This document shows, one piece after another, positions 7,302 to 15,888 of a stretch of DNA of 64,000 nt. Under the pieces are notes generated by a model that saw nothing but the letters and a program-made list of their open reading frames with translations, was not told the origin of the DNA and made no database searches. Each line of letters starts with the position of its first letter. The stretch's first letter is position 1. The stretch lies in IMG/VR virus record IMGVR_UViG_3300037087_000760, positions 124,001 to 188,000 of that record, one strand, 5' to 3'. Source of the DNA: a virus. The position numbers and the translations under genes were made by a program.

Positions 7302-8626
7302 ATATCTTCTTCAGCTGGTAAATCATCTTGAATAACAATCTGTTTAGGTGAACCTGCTATAATACCACATTCCTTTCCTATGGAAAGAATTAATGTTTTC
7401 TTTAATTTAGACACATCCAAATTATCAGTAAAACCATCAGTAAGAATTACGGTATTCAATTGATTGATTTGACTACATCCTACTATAAAATCAATAGCTG
7501 GTTGGAGTGTTGTTCCACCACCACCTACTAATTGTATCTTCTTAAATTCCCTTTTATTGTTAATAACGGTATAATCTCTTTTCCCCTGTCTTTTTACCTC
7601 TACATCACATTGAATCAGATTAATTTTAATTTTATTTTGAAAAATATAAGACAATACTCTTTGAAAATAACCACCCATTGAACCAGACACATCAAGTATA
7701 ACATTTAATCCAAATCCGATTTTGAATCTACCTTTGATTCCTTCTATTGATCGTCTGTTTCTTTTCGAAATACTTTTTTCTTTATTATATCCTCTTATAG
7801 ATGATATAGCTGTTTTAATATCTCTCAGGTAATCTTTTCTTGATTTCTGTAATTTTTCCAAGGTTATTTTTATGTTAGCCTTTTCCAAACCACGACTTCT
7901 GAGATATCTTTGAACTCTACCAACTACTTCTTTTTTAAAATCATCAGATAGATCACAAGGTAAATGATTATCTAACCAATTTTTAATACCATCATCCATT
8001 CCATCAAAGACCTTCTTCAAATAATCACTTACTGGACAATCCCCAGATTTTCCTTCCTTCCCACTACCTTGTCCTTGACAACTTCCACCTTTTTTCCATT
8101 CATTATATTTTCTCTTTTCCTGTTTTAACCATTCATAAAGATCCTCGAATACATGCTGACCCTTATATTCCTTTGGCATCATAAGAACCCAAACATCATC
8201 AATTGTTTTATCTAAATAGCTAACCTTTTCCGTAGGAAGTTCGAGAAAATCTTTTGATGGTTTTGTAGTATCAATTAAATCGGAATAAATGGCTTGATTT
8301 ATACACATATCCTGAGCTATATTACTCATTTCATGATTGTATCCACCTCTACGGGTTCTTTTTGGATGATCAAACAATAAATGGAAAATTTCGTGAATGA
8401 CAATGAAATTAATGTGCTTCTGAGGGGTAGAGTTGACGAATTCTCTATTCCAATAACACACCATTCCATGAGTGTTCACAGTAACACCAATTCTTTCAAC
8501 ATGCTTTGATTCCTCGAAATTTATAAATTGACAAAATTCACCATAGTAATAGAGCAATAATACCATATCACTCATCATTTCGTCAATACACTTAACTATT
8601 TTCGGATGTAGATTACTTCTATTCAT
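7298..8626 (-). CDS. Metallopeptidase with VWA-like domain (DUF2201 type)
   Basis: 442 residues. The N-terminal half has a zinc peptidase motif, VIHEIFHLLFDH (HExxH, about residue 92), followed by a conserved Asn/Asp helix. A Gly/Lys linker and basic helical part lead to a VWA-like domain, GLNVILDVSGSMGGYF (MIDAS DxSxS) and VILTDGFTDN. This two-domain arrangement is the family of predicted metallopeptidases encoded beside MoxR-like AAA+ ATPases, and such an ATPase lies at 3551-4987 on the same strand. The pair could act as a remodelling or chaperone machine. The substrate is unknown. Confidence 0.8.
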   Translation of the reverse strand: MNRSNLHPKIVKCIDEMMSDMVLLLYYYGEFCQFINFEESKHVERIGVTVNTHGMVCYWNREFVNSTPQKHINFIVIHEIFHLLFDHPKRTRRGGYNHEMSNIAQDMCINQAIYSDLIDTTKPSKDFLELPTEKVSYLDKTIDDVWVLMMPKEYKGQHVFEDLYEWLKQEKRKYNEWKKGGSCQGQGSGKEGKSGDCPVSDYLKKVFDGMDDGIKNWLDNHLPCDLSDDFKKEVVGRVQRYLRSRGLEKANIKITLEKLQKSRKDYLRDIKTAISSIRGYNKEKSISKRNRRSIEGIKGRFKIGFGLNVILDVSGSMGGYFQRVLSYIFQNKIKINLIQCDVEVKRQGKRDYTVINNKREFKKIQLVGGGGTTLQPAIDFIVGCSQINQLNTVILTDGFTDNLDVSKLKKTLILSIGKECGIIAGSPKQIVIQDDLPAEEDI

Positions 8627-8655
8627 ATAAACTAATATAAGTAAAAATAATCAAA

Positions 8656-9213
8656 CTAAAAAATTATTCTGGAAGAAATTTTATTATAAATATCCAATGA
8701 TATACCTTTATCAATGTGTACTTTTATTTTCATTTCTTCTCTCATGGATTTCTTAGGAGATTTAAAGGTTTTATCAAAATCTTCTGGATTTCTTTTCCCT
8801 ATTTTTTTATTTAAATCTTTAAGTCTTTCGATTTCAAATTTATTAATAGTTCTTATCCTATTAGAGTATAAAGTTTTCAATGAATCTAATGCTTCTTCTT
8901 TATTACCAAATATCCATTGAAGAACATCCAAATTCTTTACCTCGACATCTGTTGATTTAACCTTGTAAAGAATTAATACACCTGTTCTGTTTATTGAATA
9001 TTTCCTTCCTCTTATAGTAAAATTAATAAAATCCCCATTCTTGGTAATATCCTTAACTTGATTTTCACCAATCATTTGTTTTATATAATCAATAAGGTTT
9101 GGTAAGGATTGATCTTTGGAAAAAACAATTCCGAGTTGTTGGTTAACAACCGAGTCGTAATAATGTTCTAAAATAGGAAAGCTATAATCATAGAAGTCCA
9201 ACAAGAATTCCAT
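8656..9213 (-). CDS. Hypothetical protein
   Basis: 185 residues, N-terminal part mixed and C-terminal part Lys-rich and helical (IERLKDLNKKIGKRNPEDFD). Its position at the head of the metallopeptidase/AAA+ group suggests a shared transcript. No recognisable motif. Confidence 0.5.
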   Translation of the reverse strand: MEFLLDFYDYSFPILEHYYDSVVNQQLGIVFSKDQSLPNLIDYIKQMIGENQVKDITKNGDFINFTIRGRKYSINRTGVLILYKVKSTDVEVKNLDVLQWIFGNKEEALDSLKTLYSNRIRTINKFEIERLKDLNKKIGKRNPEDFDKTFKSPKKSMREEMKIKVHIDKGISLDIYNKISSRIIF

Positions 9214-9254
9214 TCCATTTGATATATTTTTAGGTATATATTAAAAATAAAAAA

Positions 9255-9487
9255 ACAAAAACTGTTATCTCATAGCCGCGATTCTGTTTCTACTCTTACA
9301 TTTGTCTAATGCCTTTCGACATTCCCCGAAGGGTGCCCCAACCCGACCTCATAGGAAAACCGACATCCTCAGTCTGTTTGGGTTGCTACTTCCGCGGTTC
9401 AAACGACCTTACGGTCTCCCTCGTTAGGTTTTGTAGTCGCGAACTTCCTCTGGTTTCCCAGCGTAAGATCGAACAACAGTTTTTGTT
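9255..9487 (-). ncRNA. rnpB: RNase P RNA, compact bacterial type
   Basis: Read on the minus strand, the termini pair as P1 (AAAAACTGTT with AACAGTTTTT) and TCTTAC with GTAAGA form P2. CTGG-GAAA-CCAG is P3. The 5' strand AGAGGAAGTTCGCGA and the 3' strand ACAGAATCGCGGCTA are the conserved regions that form P4, including the universal bulged U (AGT-T-CGCGA against TCGCGGCT). GGCATTAGACAAATG matches the conserved TAGATGAATGA region. At about 233 nt it is far shorter than the usual 350-400 nt, so most peripheral helices are missing. A phage-type promoter lies just upstream. The product would be the catalytic RNA that matures tRNA 5' ends, which fits the large tRNA sets here. Confidence 0.9.
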
Positions 9488-9504
9488 CTAAGTTACAAAG
9501 TTAC

Positions 9505-9537
9505 AAAAGTACAAATTATAATCTTACCAAAAAAATC
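9505..9537 (-). promoter_or_regulatory. Promoter for RNase P RNA
   Basis: On the minus strand a T7 box (TTTTTTTGG) is followed at the usual spacing by TACTTTTG, the TAnnTTTG -7 box. The predicted start is close to the 5' end of RNase P RNA, leaving almost no leader. Confidence 0.6.
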
Positions 9538-9565
9538 AATTGTCTTTTTAATATATATTAGTACT

Positions 9566-10923
9566 ATGATTACCAGTTTTAAAATATTCGAAAGTTCATT
9601 CAAACAATTATCTATTCCAGTAGTTAATAGATATGTTTATCATTCTTCTAATCCAATATTTAGGAAATCAATATTAGAAAAAGGTTTGATACCAAAAAAA
9701 GGGGACAAAGAATTGGAGAAGATCATTATGGTAAAGCTATATTTGTCACTAATTCAGATAAGAAAAAAGATTGGTTTGATTCGACCTATGATGACGATGT
9801 TTATAAGATTGATACAACAAAGACAAATAATTTATGGTATAAGGATCTAAATATGTATTCAAAAAGCATAGGATCTGATATTTATATTTTAACATTTGAA
9901 CCTATTCCTCCAGAATCCATAGAATTAATTTATAAGGGGAGTGGAAATGATAAACTAAAAAGAAATTGGAGAAAAAATAGAATTGTTGAAGAATTAGATT
10001 TAAAATCAAATCCATTAATATTTTGGCACGGAACAGCTAGTCAAGATTTAAGAGGAGGACTTAGTGGTTTACACTTAGGTACTTATGAAGCAGCCAAGAT
10101 AGCATTAGAAGCAACAATAGGGATTCCAGTAAAAGGAGAATGGGATGGGAAAAGAGAATATGGGAAAACAAAACTATCTGGTAAAAAAAGATTAAGAACA
10201 GGAGAAAAAGGTAAATATCGTATTTCTGGATATAATTGTGACATACCAGATGATGATTTTTTTCCAGTAGATAATCCATATAAAGCAAAATATTCAAATG
10301 GAGAAGAAATTTCTTTGAAATGTAAACCAATTATTTTTCCTTGTAAAATTGTTGGACCAATGACAAACACGATTCACAATCCACATTCTGATGATATGGC
10401 CAATTCAATGATGAAAGGACAATTAAAAAAAGGGAATGCTAAAAAAGGTTATTATTATATAAATGATGTGGAAGATTCAGGATCGATTTCAGTAGTAGTT
10501 CCAAATTATAAACATATAGAAATTATGAAAAATGTATCGGAAAATGTTACACCAAAAACGAGGATTGAAGATGAAATAGATCGTCTGATGGATAAGGGGT
10601 ATAAAAATCTTACTCCAGATGAACAGGATTTTTTAAAAAATCCATATAAATCAACTGAAGAACCAAAAGAAGAACCAAAAAAAGAAATTTTGAAATATTA
10701 TAGTATAGCTGAAGATTTCTTTCGTAGAGTCTTATCAACAGATGTCAGGAACTATGAATTAAATGATAATCTTGATATTTTTGATATTGTAAAAGATGAT
10801 AATGAAGCTTTTGATGTTGCCAATACAATCTATTATAAATATGGTATTCAAATAGATCCTGAAAACAACGATGAATTTAAATTAGTTAATATATTCAAGA
10901 AAATTAATAGTAAAATCAAATAA
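9566..10923 (+). CDS. Two-domain ART-like protein, joined by a -1 frameshift
   Basis: The first frame runs MITSFKIFESSFKQL...YHSSNP...ILEKGLIPKK. It then continues in the -1 frame as RGQRIGEDHYGKAIFVTNS and stays open to 10923, giving about 450 residues. The switch is at an A7 run (about 9693-9699) that reads A_AAA_AAA in frame, a classic -1 slippery heptamer; a sequencing indel is equally possible. YHSS/GL near the N terminus and FWHGTASQDL with GLHLGTYEAA near residue 150 of the second part are both of the HGT/GxH type found in phage ADP-ribosyltransferase-like proteins. The N terminus resembles a head-packaging signal. Substrate unknown. Confidence 0.6.
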
Positions 10924-10926
10924 AAA

Positions 10927-11038
10927 ACTCCAACAGGGTTGCACCCTGATTCTGGGAATGTTACTGGATTTCTCCACCCAGCATCACATCTTGCTGACTT
11001 TTCAGACCTTTGTAGTTTACCTGCAATTGGATTGGAGT
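10927..11038 (-). ncRNA. Structured small RNA with terminal stem
   Basis: The ends pair perfectly (ACTCCAA with TTGGAGT). On the minus strand the closing stem runs into six T residues, so the molecule ends like an intrinsic terminator. Inside, CAGGGT-GCA-ACCCTG is a strong hairpin and CTGG/CCAG a second. A stretch GGTCTGAAAAGTCAGCA vaguely recalls the tip of SRP RNA but lacks the GGAA tetraloop. It lies downstream of a promoter and a 58-residue ORF on the same strand. Class unknown. Confidence 0.5.
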
Positions 11039-11045
11039 ATAATTT

Positions 11046-11222
11046 TTAACACAATCCCAATTTACCAGCATTTAGAATTTCAGTCTCAACCAATCTCAAC
11101 CATTCTTTAAAATCATTAATCTCTTGAACAGTTAATTTTTCATTGAGAGTATTACATACTATATTGGTCAGTTTCGAATTGTTTGAAACATGAACCATCT
11201 TTGATAATAAATTTCTATCCAT
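11046..11222 (-). CDS. Small hypothetical protein
   Basis: 58 residues (MDRNLLSKMVHV to NAGKLGLC), predicted mostly helical. A promoter of the recurring type sits 18 nt upstream and the structured RNA at 10927-11038 follows directly, which supports it as a real gene on its own short transcript. No family recognised. Confidence 0.5.
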   Translation of the reverse strand: MDRNLLSKMVHVSNNSKLTNIVCNTLNEKLTVQEINDFKEWLRLVETEILNAGKLGLC

Positions 11223-11239
11223 TGTCTTTATATTTTTTA

Positions 11240-11270
11240 TAAAGGTAAAAACTTTAATTGAATAAAAAAA
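11240..11270 (-). promoter_or_regulatory. Promoter for small ORF and small RNA
   Basis: On the minus strand a TTTTTTTATT box is followed 13 nt later by TACCTTTA, one mismatch from TAnnTTTG. Spacing matches the other promoters in the window. Confidence 0.45.
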
Positions 11271-11291
11271 ATTCGTCTTATACCATTATAT

Positions 11292-11324
11292 ATTTTTTTA
11301 TCTCAGGGGATTGTTGTAATTTTG
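11292..11324 (+). promoter_or_regulatory. Upstream promoter of pncB
   Basis: TTTTTTTATC followed by TAATTTTG at the usual spacing. It is the first of two tandem promoters ahead of the nicotinate phosphoribosyltransferase gene. Confidence 0.6.
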
Positions 11325-11346
11325 TACAGTAAACATAAAAATTTCA

Positions 11347-11378
11347 TTTTTTTATTCGAAAAATGTTTCATATATTTG
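11347..11378 (+). promoter_or_regulatory. Proximal promoter of pncB
   Basis: TTTTTTTATT followed by TATATTTG. The predicted start falls only about 10 nt before the ATG at 11396. Confidence 0.65.
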
Positions 11379-11395
11379 TAAAAAATAACTAAAAG

Positions 11396-12616
11396 ATGGA
11401 TAAGTATAGTTTCCTTGACCAAGACCAATACAAGTTTACGATGATGCAGGCCGTCATTCGACTTTTTCCAAATTTAATAGTCAGATACAAATTCATTAAT
11501 CGTGGAAAGACAGTTTGGCCAGAGGGAATGGCTCAAAAACTCAGAGAACGATTGAAACGATTTTCCGAGGAAGCAATTCTTACAAAAGAAGAATTGGAAT
11601 ATCTTTCTGGAATCCGTTTTTTCCTTCCATTCTTCCTTTGGGTTCTTTCAAAATATCGTTTCGATGTAAGTGAAGTTCATGTTACCGATAATATTGACGA
11701 TACCTATGTTGAGGGATACTGGTGGAGAACAATCCTTTGGGAATGTATATTTTTATCAATGTTATCTGAGTTATATCACGAGATGACAGGTCATAAACTT
11801 CCCGAAAGAAGTATCCTTACCAAACTTAATATGAGTAAAGGGTGGGATTTTTATAAAAACGACATCAATTTCGTTGAAGCTGGTTTCCGCCGTAGGTTTT
11901 CTTTCGATAACCAAGATTATGTTATCAATGATTTGATTAAATCCTCAAAAAGTTGTCTTATCGGTACAAGTAATGTATATTTCGCTAAAAAATACAATCT
12001 GATACCAATCGGGACTGTCGCTCACGAATGGTACATGGCTCATTCAGCTATGTTCGGATATCATGAAGCAAACCGTAAATCATTAGAAGATTGGATCAGG
12101 GTTTACAATGGAGATTTGGGTACGGTATTACCCGACACTTTCACATCAAAGGCATTTTTCAACATTTTCGATACACACTTCGCTAAATTGTTTGATGGGT
12201 TCAGACAAGATAGTGGTGATCCCTTTATCATCGGTCATTTGGGTCTTGATAATTATTACAGGACAATTCATGATAAACATATAATTCAGTCAAAGTCAGT
12301 TATTTTTAGTAACGCCTTGGATAATCTCAAATCAATCCTTGAAATCAGTGATGAATTCAAAAAAGAACTTATTACCCGTTTCATGATTGGAACTTGGTTA
12401 ACTTGTGATATTCCTATCATTTCGGATGAATCGAAGTCTGTTGATTTTTCTACTATGGAAAAAATAAAACCATTAAACATTGTCATGAAATTATCTCATG
12501 TGTTTATTGATGGTGTATGGATTCCTGTTGTTAAATTGGGAGATGGTAGTGGGGAGAAATATACAGGTGATCCCAATCAGATTGATTTAGCAAAAAGAAT
12601 TTTAAATATTAAGTAA
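11396..12616 (+). CDS. pncB: Nicotinate phosphoribosyltransferase
   Basis: 406 residues, full length for the PncB family. The N terminus LDQDQYKFTMMQAVIRLFP matches the LDxDxYKxxMxQA start. GFRRRFSF is the conserved arginine block and GTVAHEWYMAHSAMFG carries the catalytic His (GTxAHEW). FRQDSGDP and GIGT-like GTWLTCDIP complete the site. It converts nicotinate and PRPP to nicotinate mononucleotide. With PncA (24121), NadR (41819) and NadE (22079) it makes a salvage route to NAD. It has two tandem promoters of its own. Confidence 0.95.
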   Translation: MDKYSFLDQDQYKFTMMQAVIRLFPNLIVRYKFINRGKTVWPEGMAQKLRERLKRFSEEAILTKEELEYLSGIRFFLPFFLWVLSKYRFDVSEVHVTDNIDDTYVEGYWWRTILWECIFLSMLSELYHEMTGHKLPERSILTKLNMSKGWDFYKNDINFVEAGFRRRFSFDNQDYVINDLIKSSKSCLIGTSNVYFAKKYNLIPIGTVAHEWYMAHSAMFGYHEANRKSLEDWIRVYNGDLGTVLPDTFTSKAFFNIFDTHFAKLFDGFRQDSGDPFIIGHLGLDNYYRTIHDKHIIQSKSVIFSNALDNLKSILEISDEFKKELITRFMIGTWLTCDIPIISDESKSVDFSTMEKIKPLNIVMKLSHVFIDGVWIPVVKLGDGSGEKYTGDPNQIDLAKRILNIK

Positions 12617-12617
12617 G

Positions 12618-13082
12618 ATGGAAAACTATTTAAGTCCAAAAACAGAAAAAATAATAGAAGTATTCGCTATTATTTTAACTTGTGTGTTCATGTTTGGTGT
12701 GATTCTTACACCAGTAATGATATCCTATTATTATTTTCATTTTGATACCTATTATATTGGTTTTTTAGTATCAGCTATAATTACAACAGAGATCAGTGTT
12801 GGTATCAAAATTTATGGAAAGAAAATAGAAAAAAAAGGAAAAATACCATTTAGAGAATATCTAAATCAATTAAAACCAAACATCATCACTGATATTTTTG
12901 TGATTCTCTCATCTTCCATACTACTTATGATTATATGTGCAGTAATCACTTTTATTTTAGCTCTCTTTGATATCAATCATTTTACAAATGGTTTTCTAAA
13001 TGGAATCATTTTGGCACTTGTGTTGATAGGAATTAATAAATTGTATAAAAAAGAAATTAAAGGAAAATCTTTGTTGGTATGA
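12618..13082 (+). CDS. Four-helix membrane protein
   Basis: 154 residues with four hydrophobic segments: FAIILTCVFMFGVILTPVMI, YIGFLVSAIITTEISVGI, DIFVILSSSILLMIICAVIT and LNGIILALVLIGI. It starts 1 nt after pncB and ends inside the next gene, so it is probably co-transcribed with pncB. No family recognised. Confidence 0.55.
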   Translation: MENYLSPKTEKIIEVFAIILTCVFMFGVILTPVMISYYYFHFDTYYIGFLVSAIITTEISVGIKIYGKKIEKKGKIPFREYLNQLKPNIITDIFVILSSSILLMIICAVITFILALFDINHFTNGFLNGIILALVLIGINKLYKKEIKGKSLLV

Positions 13083-13324
13083 TAATTACAAAACGAACAC
13101 CATTTGGAGTTAATACAATGGACATTCCTATTACGGATAGTCAATTGGATGAAATAGTGAATTCTGATAAACACATTCAATATATTTGTCCTGAATTACC
13201 TGCTTGTGAAAGGGAATTTCTTATTTCAGGAACTACACCTAAGGAATGGGAGAAAATGTTCGGTGGTTGTAGTAATCATTGTCAACCATGTAAATATAAT
13301 GTAATTCAAATCAATGAACCATGA
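13079..13324 (+). CDS. Small Cys-containing phage protein
   Basis: 81 residues. CPELPACEREFLISGTTPKEW is followed by the end of an EREFxxxGxTPxEWxxxFG motif common in small uncharacterised phage proteins. CSNHCQPCKY adds three cysteines near the end. A metal site is plausible. Overlaps both neighbours by 4 nt. Confidence 0.55.
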   Translation: MIITKRTPFGVNTMDIPITDSQLDEIVNSDKHIQYICPELPACEREFLISGTTPKEWEKMFGGCSNHCQPCKYNVIQINEP

Positions 13325-13668
13325 AAAAAATATTAGAAAGAAAAGATTTTATCAAATTTACGCATCTGAAAAGTTATATAGAATCTGAGGTGATCGGATT
13401 AAATTTGGGTGATTACCCAAATACAGAATTCGATCAAACTAAATGGGGGGATTTGATTTTTAATCTAAAACTTATGTTTCATTGGTTGAACCATATGAAT
13501 TCACATTCTTATACAGGAATGTATCATGGATCAACAGGATTCTTACATATCAATAAAATTAAAACTGTACCTAATTCAGAATTGAAAATTGTTATCAATG
13601 AGAACAACGACATTGAATTTCTTGTAGTAAAACGAAATACTTATAAATTAAACTTATATAAATCTTAA
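13321..13668 (+). CDS. Hypothetical protein
   Basis: 115 residues of mixed alpha/beta prediction (FNLKLMFHWLNHMNSHSY in the middle). Its ATG overlaps the previous stop. Not recognised. Confidence 0.45.
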   Translation: MKKILERKDFIKFTHLKSYIESEVIGLNLGDYPNTEFDQTKWGDLIFNLKLMFHWLNHMNSHSYTGMYHGSTGFLHINKIKTVPNSELKIVINENNDIEFLVVKRNTYKLNLYKS

Positions 13669-13672
13669 ACAA

Positions 13673-13903
13673 ATGAAAAAATCAAATGTTAAAAGGCTTG
13701 TTGTCTATTTAAACAACATTGGAAAAAACAAAGATTTTCATACAACTTACACATACAAAGATGTTGTTGATGAATCTGAAGCAATACGTGTTGTTTGGGC
13801 TATGCATTTAGGGCCAACAGATAACACAAGTGATGTGTTGTTAAAAATAAAAAAGGTCATCTTCAACAATAAACCACTTACTTCTTTTGAGAAAAAGATA
13901 TAA
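13673..13903 (+). CDS. Hypothetical protein
   Basis: 76 residues, basic N terminus (MKKSNVKRLVVYLNN). It lies between two genes of the same operon-like run. Not recognised. Confidence 0.45.
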   Translation: MKKSNVKRLVVYLNNIGKNKDFHTTYTYKDVVDESEAIRVVWAMHLGPTDNTSDVLLKIKKVIFNNKPLTSFEKKI

Positions 13904-14725
13904 ATGAGAACATATGGAAATACTTGGGGGGTTTTTGATAAGGATGATGTGAATGTTCAATCCCAATTAGTTCTTGCTAATTTAAGAAAAGGCGATAAAC
14001 TGAAAATTGGTTCTATTGAATATGAAGTAACTGTCCAAACCAAGAAAACCCTAAGATTAAAATCCGATAAAAAATGTTATTCATTTAAAATTTGGATGTT
14101 GGAAGAATTTGGAAAGTGGTGTTGTAATGCGGGTAAAGGGTATGATCCAGCTGATAAAATATTGAGTGATATACAGGGTGATTTAATTCTGGATAGTATA
14201 AACTCTAATAACCCACTTCATGAATTGACCGATTCTGGGAAAATTTTATTGAGAGATCCGATTTATGAATTCTCAATAGGAATGAATACTTGGAAGAAAG
14301 CGATGGACAGAATACTTTCAGTAATAAAATGGCACAGCTTAGAAAATGATTTTAAAGATATTGTTATTGATAGTAAATTTATAACAGAAGCTAAACATAT
14401 TTTTTCACTTCCCTTTGTAAAAGAAGAAATTATAAGATATACCAAAGGATTCAAAGGTGAAGCAAAAGAATCAAAAGAGGCCTTTCTTATACTTGGTAAG
14501 TATATGAAAGGAGAAGATATAACGGAAGAAGAAAAGAACTTTTTTAAAGACCAGATGATTGACATTCTTAAAGGTATCGGGGTCATTCTTCCAATTCAAT
14601 TAATACCATTACCTTTTGTGAGTACAATTCTACTTATTGTTATGGATTATACACTAAAAAGTATGGGTATAAAAATTTTACCGAGTTCATTTTATGAGGA
14701 GGAAAAGAAAGATGAAAAATTATAA
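13904..14725 (+). CDS. LETM1-like domain protein
   Basis: 273 residues. The C-terminal 90 residues have EEEKNFFKDQMIDILKGIGV, a hydrophobic segment ILPIQLIPLPFVSTILLIVM and then MGIKILPSSF. This is the pattern of the LETM1 domain (helix, P-rich membrane segment, LPSSF end) found in mitochondrial and some bacterial membrane proteins. The N-terminal 100 residues look like a small beta domain. Role in a phage unknown. Confidence 0.55.
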   Translation: MRTYGNTWGVFDKDDVNVQSQLVLANLRKGDKLKIGSIEYEVTVQTKKTLRLKSDKKCYSFKIWMLEEFGKWCCNAGKGYDPADKILSDIQGDLILDSINSNNPLHELTDSGKILLRDPIYEFSIGMNTWKKAMDRILSVIKWHSLENDFKDIVIDSKFITEAKHIFSLPFVKEEIIRYTKGFKGEAKESKEAFLILGKYMKGEDITEEEKNFFKDQMIDILKGIGVILPIQLIPLPFVSTILLIVMDYTLKSMGIKILPSSFYEEEKKDEKL

Positions 14726-14975
14726 AGTATCTGATTTTAATCAGGGAGATAAAGTAAAGATTATTGGAAACATTGGATTTGCTCTATCTTCTGGTGGAAC
14801 TTATCCCCCAAAAGATTCGAAAGAATATCCAATGGTCGGAATTATCGAGAAAAAATCACCATGTTTATTATCCTTGATCCCAATTGGTTATTCTATCACG
14901 GTAAATGGATATGGGTTTCGTTTGGATACTCTTATTAAGAATGATTTAATTGAAAAAATAGAAAATGAATCCTGA
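14712..14975 (+). CDS. Hypothetical protein
   Basis: 87 residues from the ATG at 14712. That start is preceded by GAGGAGGAAAAG, one of the few Shine-Dalgarno-like sites in this window, so I prefer it to the ATG at 14694. The fold looks beta-rich (GDKVKIIGNIGFAL, MVGIIEKKSP). Not recognised. Confidence 0.5.
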   Translation: MKNYKVSDFNQGDKVKIIGNIGFALSSGGTYPPKDSKEYPMVGIIEKKSPCLLSLIPIGYSITVNGYGFRLDTLIKNDLIEKIENES

Positions 14976-15192
14976 TGAATGTATCGCTTGTGGAAAATGT
15001 TGTAATAAACATTGGTTGGTAAAATTAACGAATGACAGAGAAAAAAAGATGTTTAAAGGAAGTTTGGTTTCTGGTGAATTTATATGGACGAATGAATGTA
15101 AGTTTCTTTTAAAGAATGGTAAATGTAAAATTCACGGAGAAAAACAACCTTATAAATGTAAAGAATACTTTTGTGAGGGAAGAAAAATTTAA
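14965..15192 (+). CDS. YkgJ-family metal-binding Cys cluster protein
   Basis: 75 residues starting CIACGKCCNKHWLVKL, then CKFLLKNGKCKIH and YKCKEYFC. The CxxCxxCC start plus CxIHxxxPxxCKxF-like end is the YkgJ zinc/iron chelating family. It overlaps the upstream gene by 11 nt. Confidence 0.75.
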   Translation: MNPDECIACGKCCNKHWLVKLTNDREKKMFKGSLVSGEFIWTNECKFLLKNGKCKIHGEKQPYKCKEYFCEGRKI

Positions 15193-15195
15193 GTT

Positions 15196-15711
15196 ATGAA
15201 TTATCTAAGAATAATATTAAGTTGTTTCGTAATTTATTTGTTTATTGTAGTAGCAATTAGATTATTCGGGAAAAAGGAATTGTCCCAATTATCGGTTGTT
15301 GACTTGGTATTCATTCTTCTTATAAGTAATGCGGTTCAAAACGCGATGGTAGGGTCTGATTCATCTCTTTTAGGTGGATTGATCGCCGCTAGTACCTTAT
15401 TCATAGTAAATTATTTCTTTAAAATTTTCCTATTTAAATATCCCAGATTTAATAAACTGGTTCAGGGGAAACCTATACCACTTATCATACGGGGAGTTGT
15501 AAATGATGAAAATTTATTAAAGGCCAGAATGACTTTTGCTGAATTAAGAGAAACGATCCGTGAACATGGTATAGACCCGAATAATATAAAGAAAATTGAT
15601 TTGGTGTTACTGGAGGTGGATGGTAATATAAGTGTCCTGACTAATAATTTTGAATCCAAATCAAAGAAAAGAAGATCACCACATAAAATGTTAAAAAAAG
15701 ACGCAAATTGA
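15196..15711 (+). CDS. DUF421/YetF-like membrane protein
   Basis: 171 residues. It has N-terminal membrane helices (CFVIYLFIVVAIRLFGKKEL; VVDLVFILLISNAVQNAMVG; LIAASTLFIVNYFFKIFLF), then a soluble domain with GKPIPLIIRGVVND and LRETIREHGI. This is the YetF/DUF421 arrangement: RLFGKKEL-type start and a C-terminal RxxGI segment. Function of the family is poorly known. Confidence 0.75.
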   Translation: MNYLRIILSCFVIYLFIVVAIRLFGKKELSQLSVVDLVFILLISNAVQNAMVGSDSSLLGGLIAASTLFIVNYFFKIFLFKYPRFNKLVQGKPIPLIIRGVVNDENLLKARMTFAELRETIREHGIDPNNIKKIDLVLLEVDGNISVLTNNFESKSKKRRSPHKMLKKDAN

Positions 15712-15887
15712 AAAATATATTTTATTGGATTAACGAACATATTTGGTACAAACACTTTTTTCAAGATGGTAAACAGATTTATCATATTGTTGAAATGAAA
15801 GGTATCAGAACATTTTTGGTTGATGGACAAGGGGGACAAAGATCAACAATTACACCAATGATTAAAATAGGAAGAAATATATTATAA
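15708..15887 (+). CDS. Small hypothetical protein with TTG start
   Basis: 59 residues reading LKNIFYWINEHIWYKHFF to IKIGRNIL. No ATG fits upstream, and a TTG at 15708 overlaps the previous stop (TTGA), the usual coupling geometry of this genome. The ORF fills the gap exactly up to the next gene at 15889. Not recognised. Confidence 0.4.
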   Translation: MKNIFYWINEHIWYKHFFQDGKQIYHIVEMKGIRTFLVDGQGGQRSTITPMIKIGRNIL

Positions 15888-15888
15888 C

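Noticed and set aside
9309-9491. 60-codon ORF on the plus strand
   Set aside because: Falls within RNase P RNA on the opposite strand.
10061-10370. Two minus-strand ORFs of about 90 codons
   Set aside because: Antisense to the ART-like coding region; low-complexity Leu/Ser/His composition.
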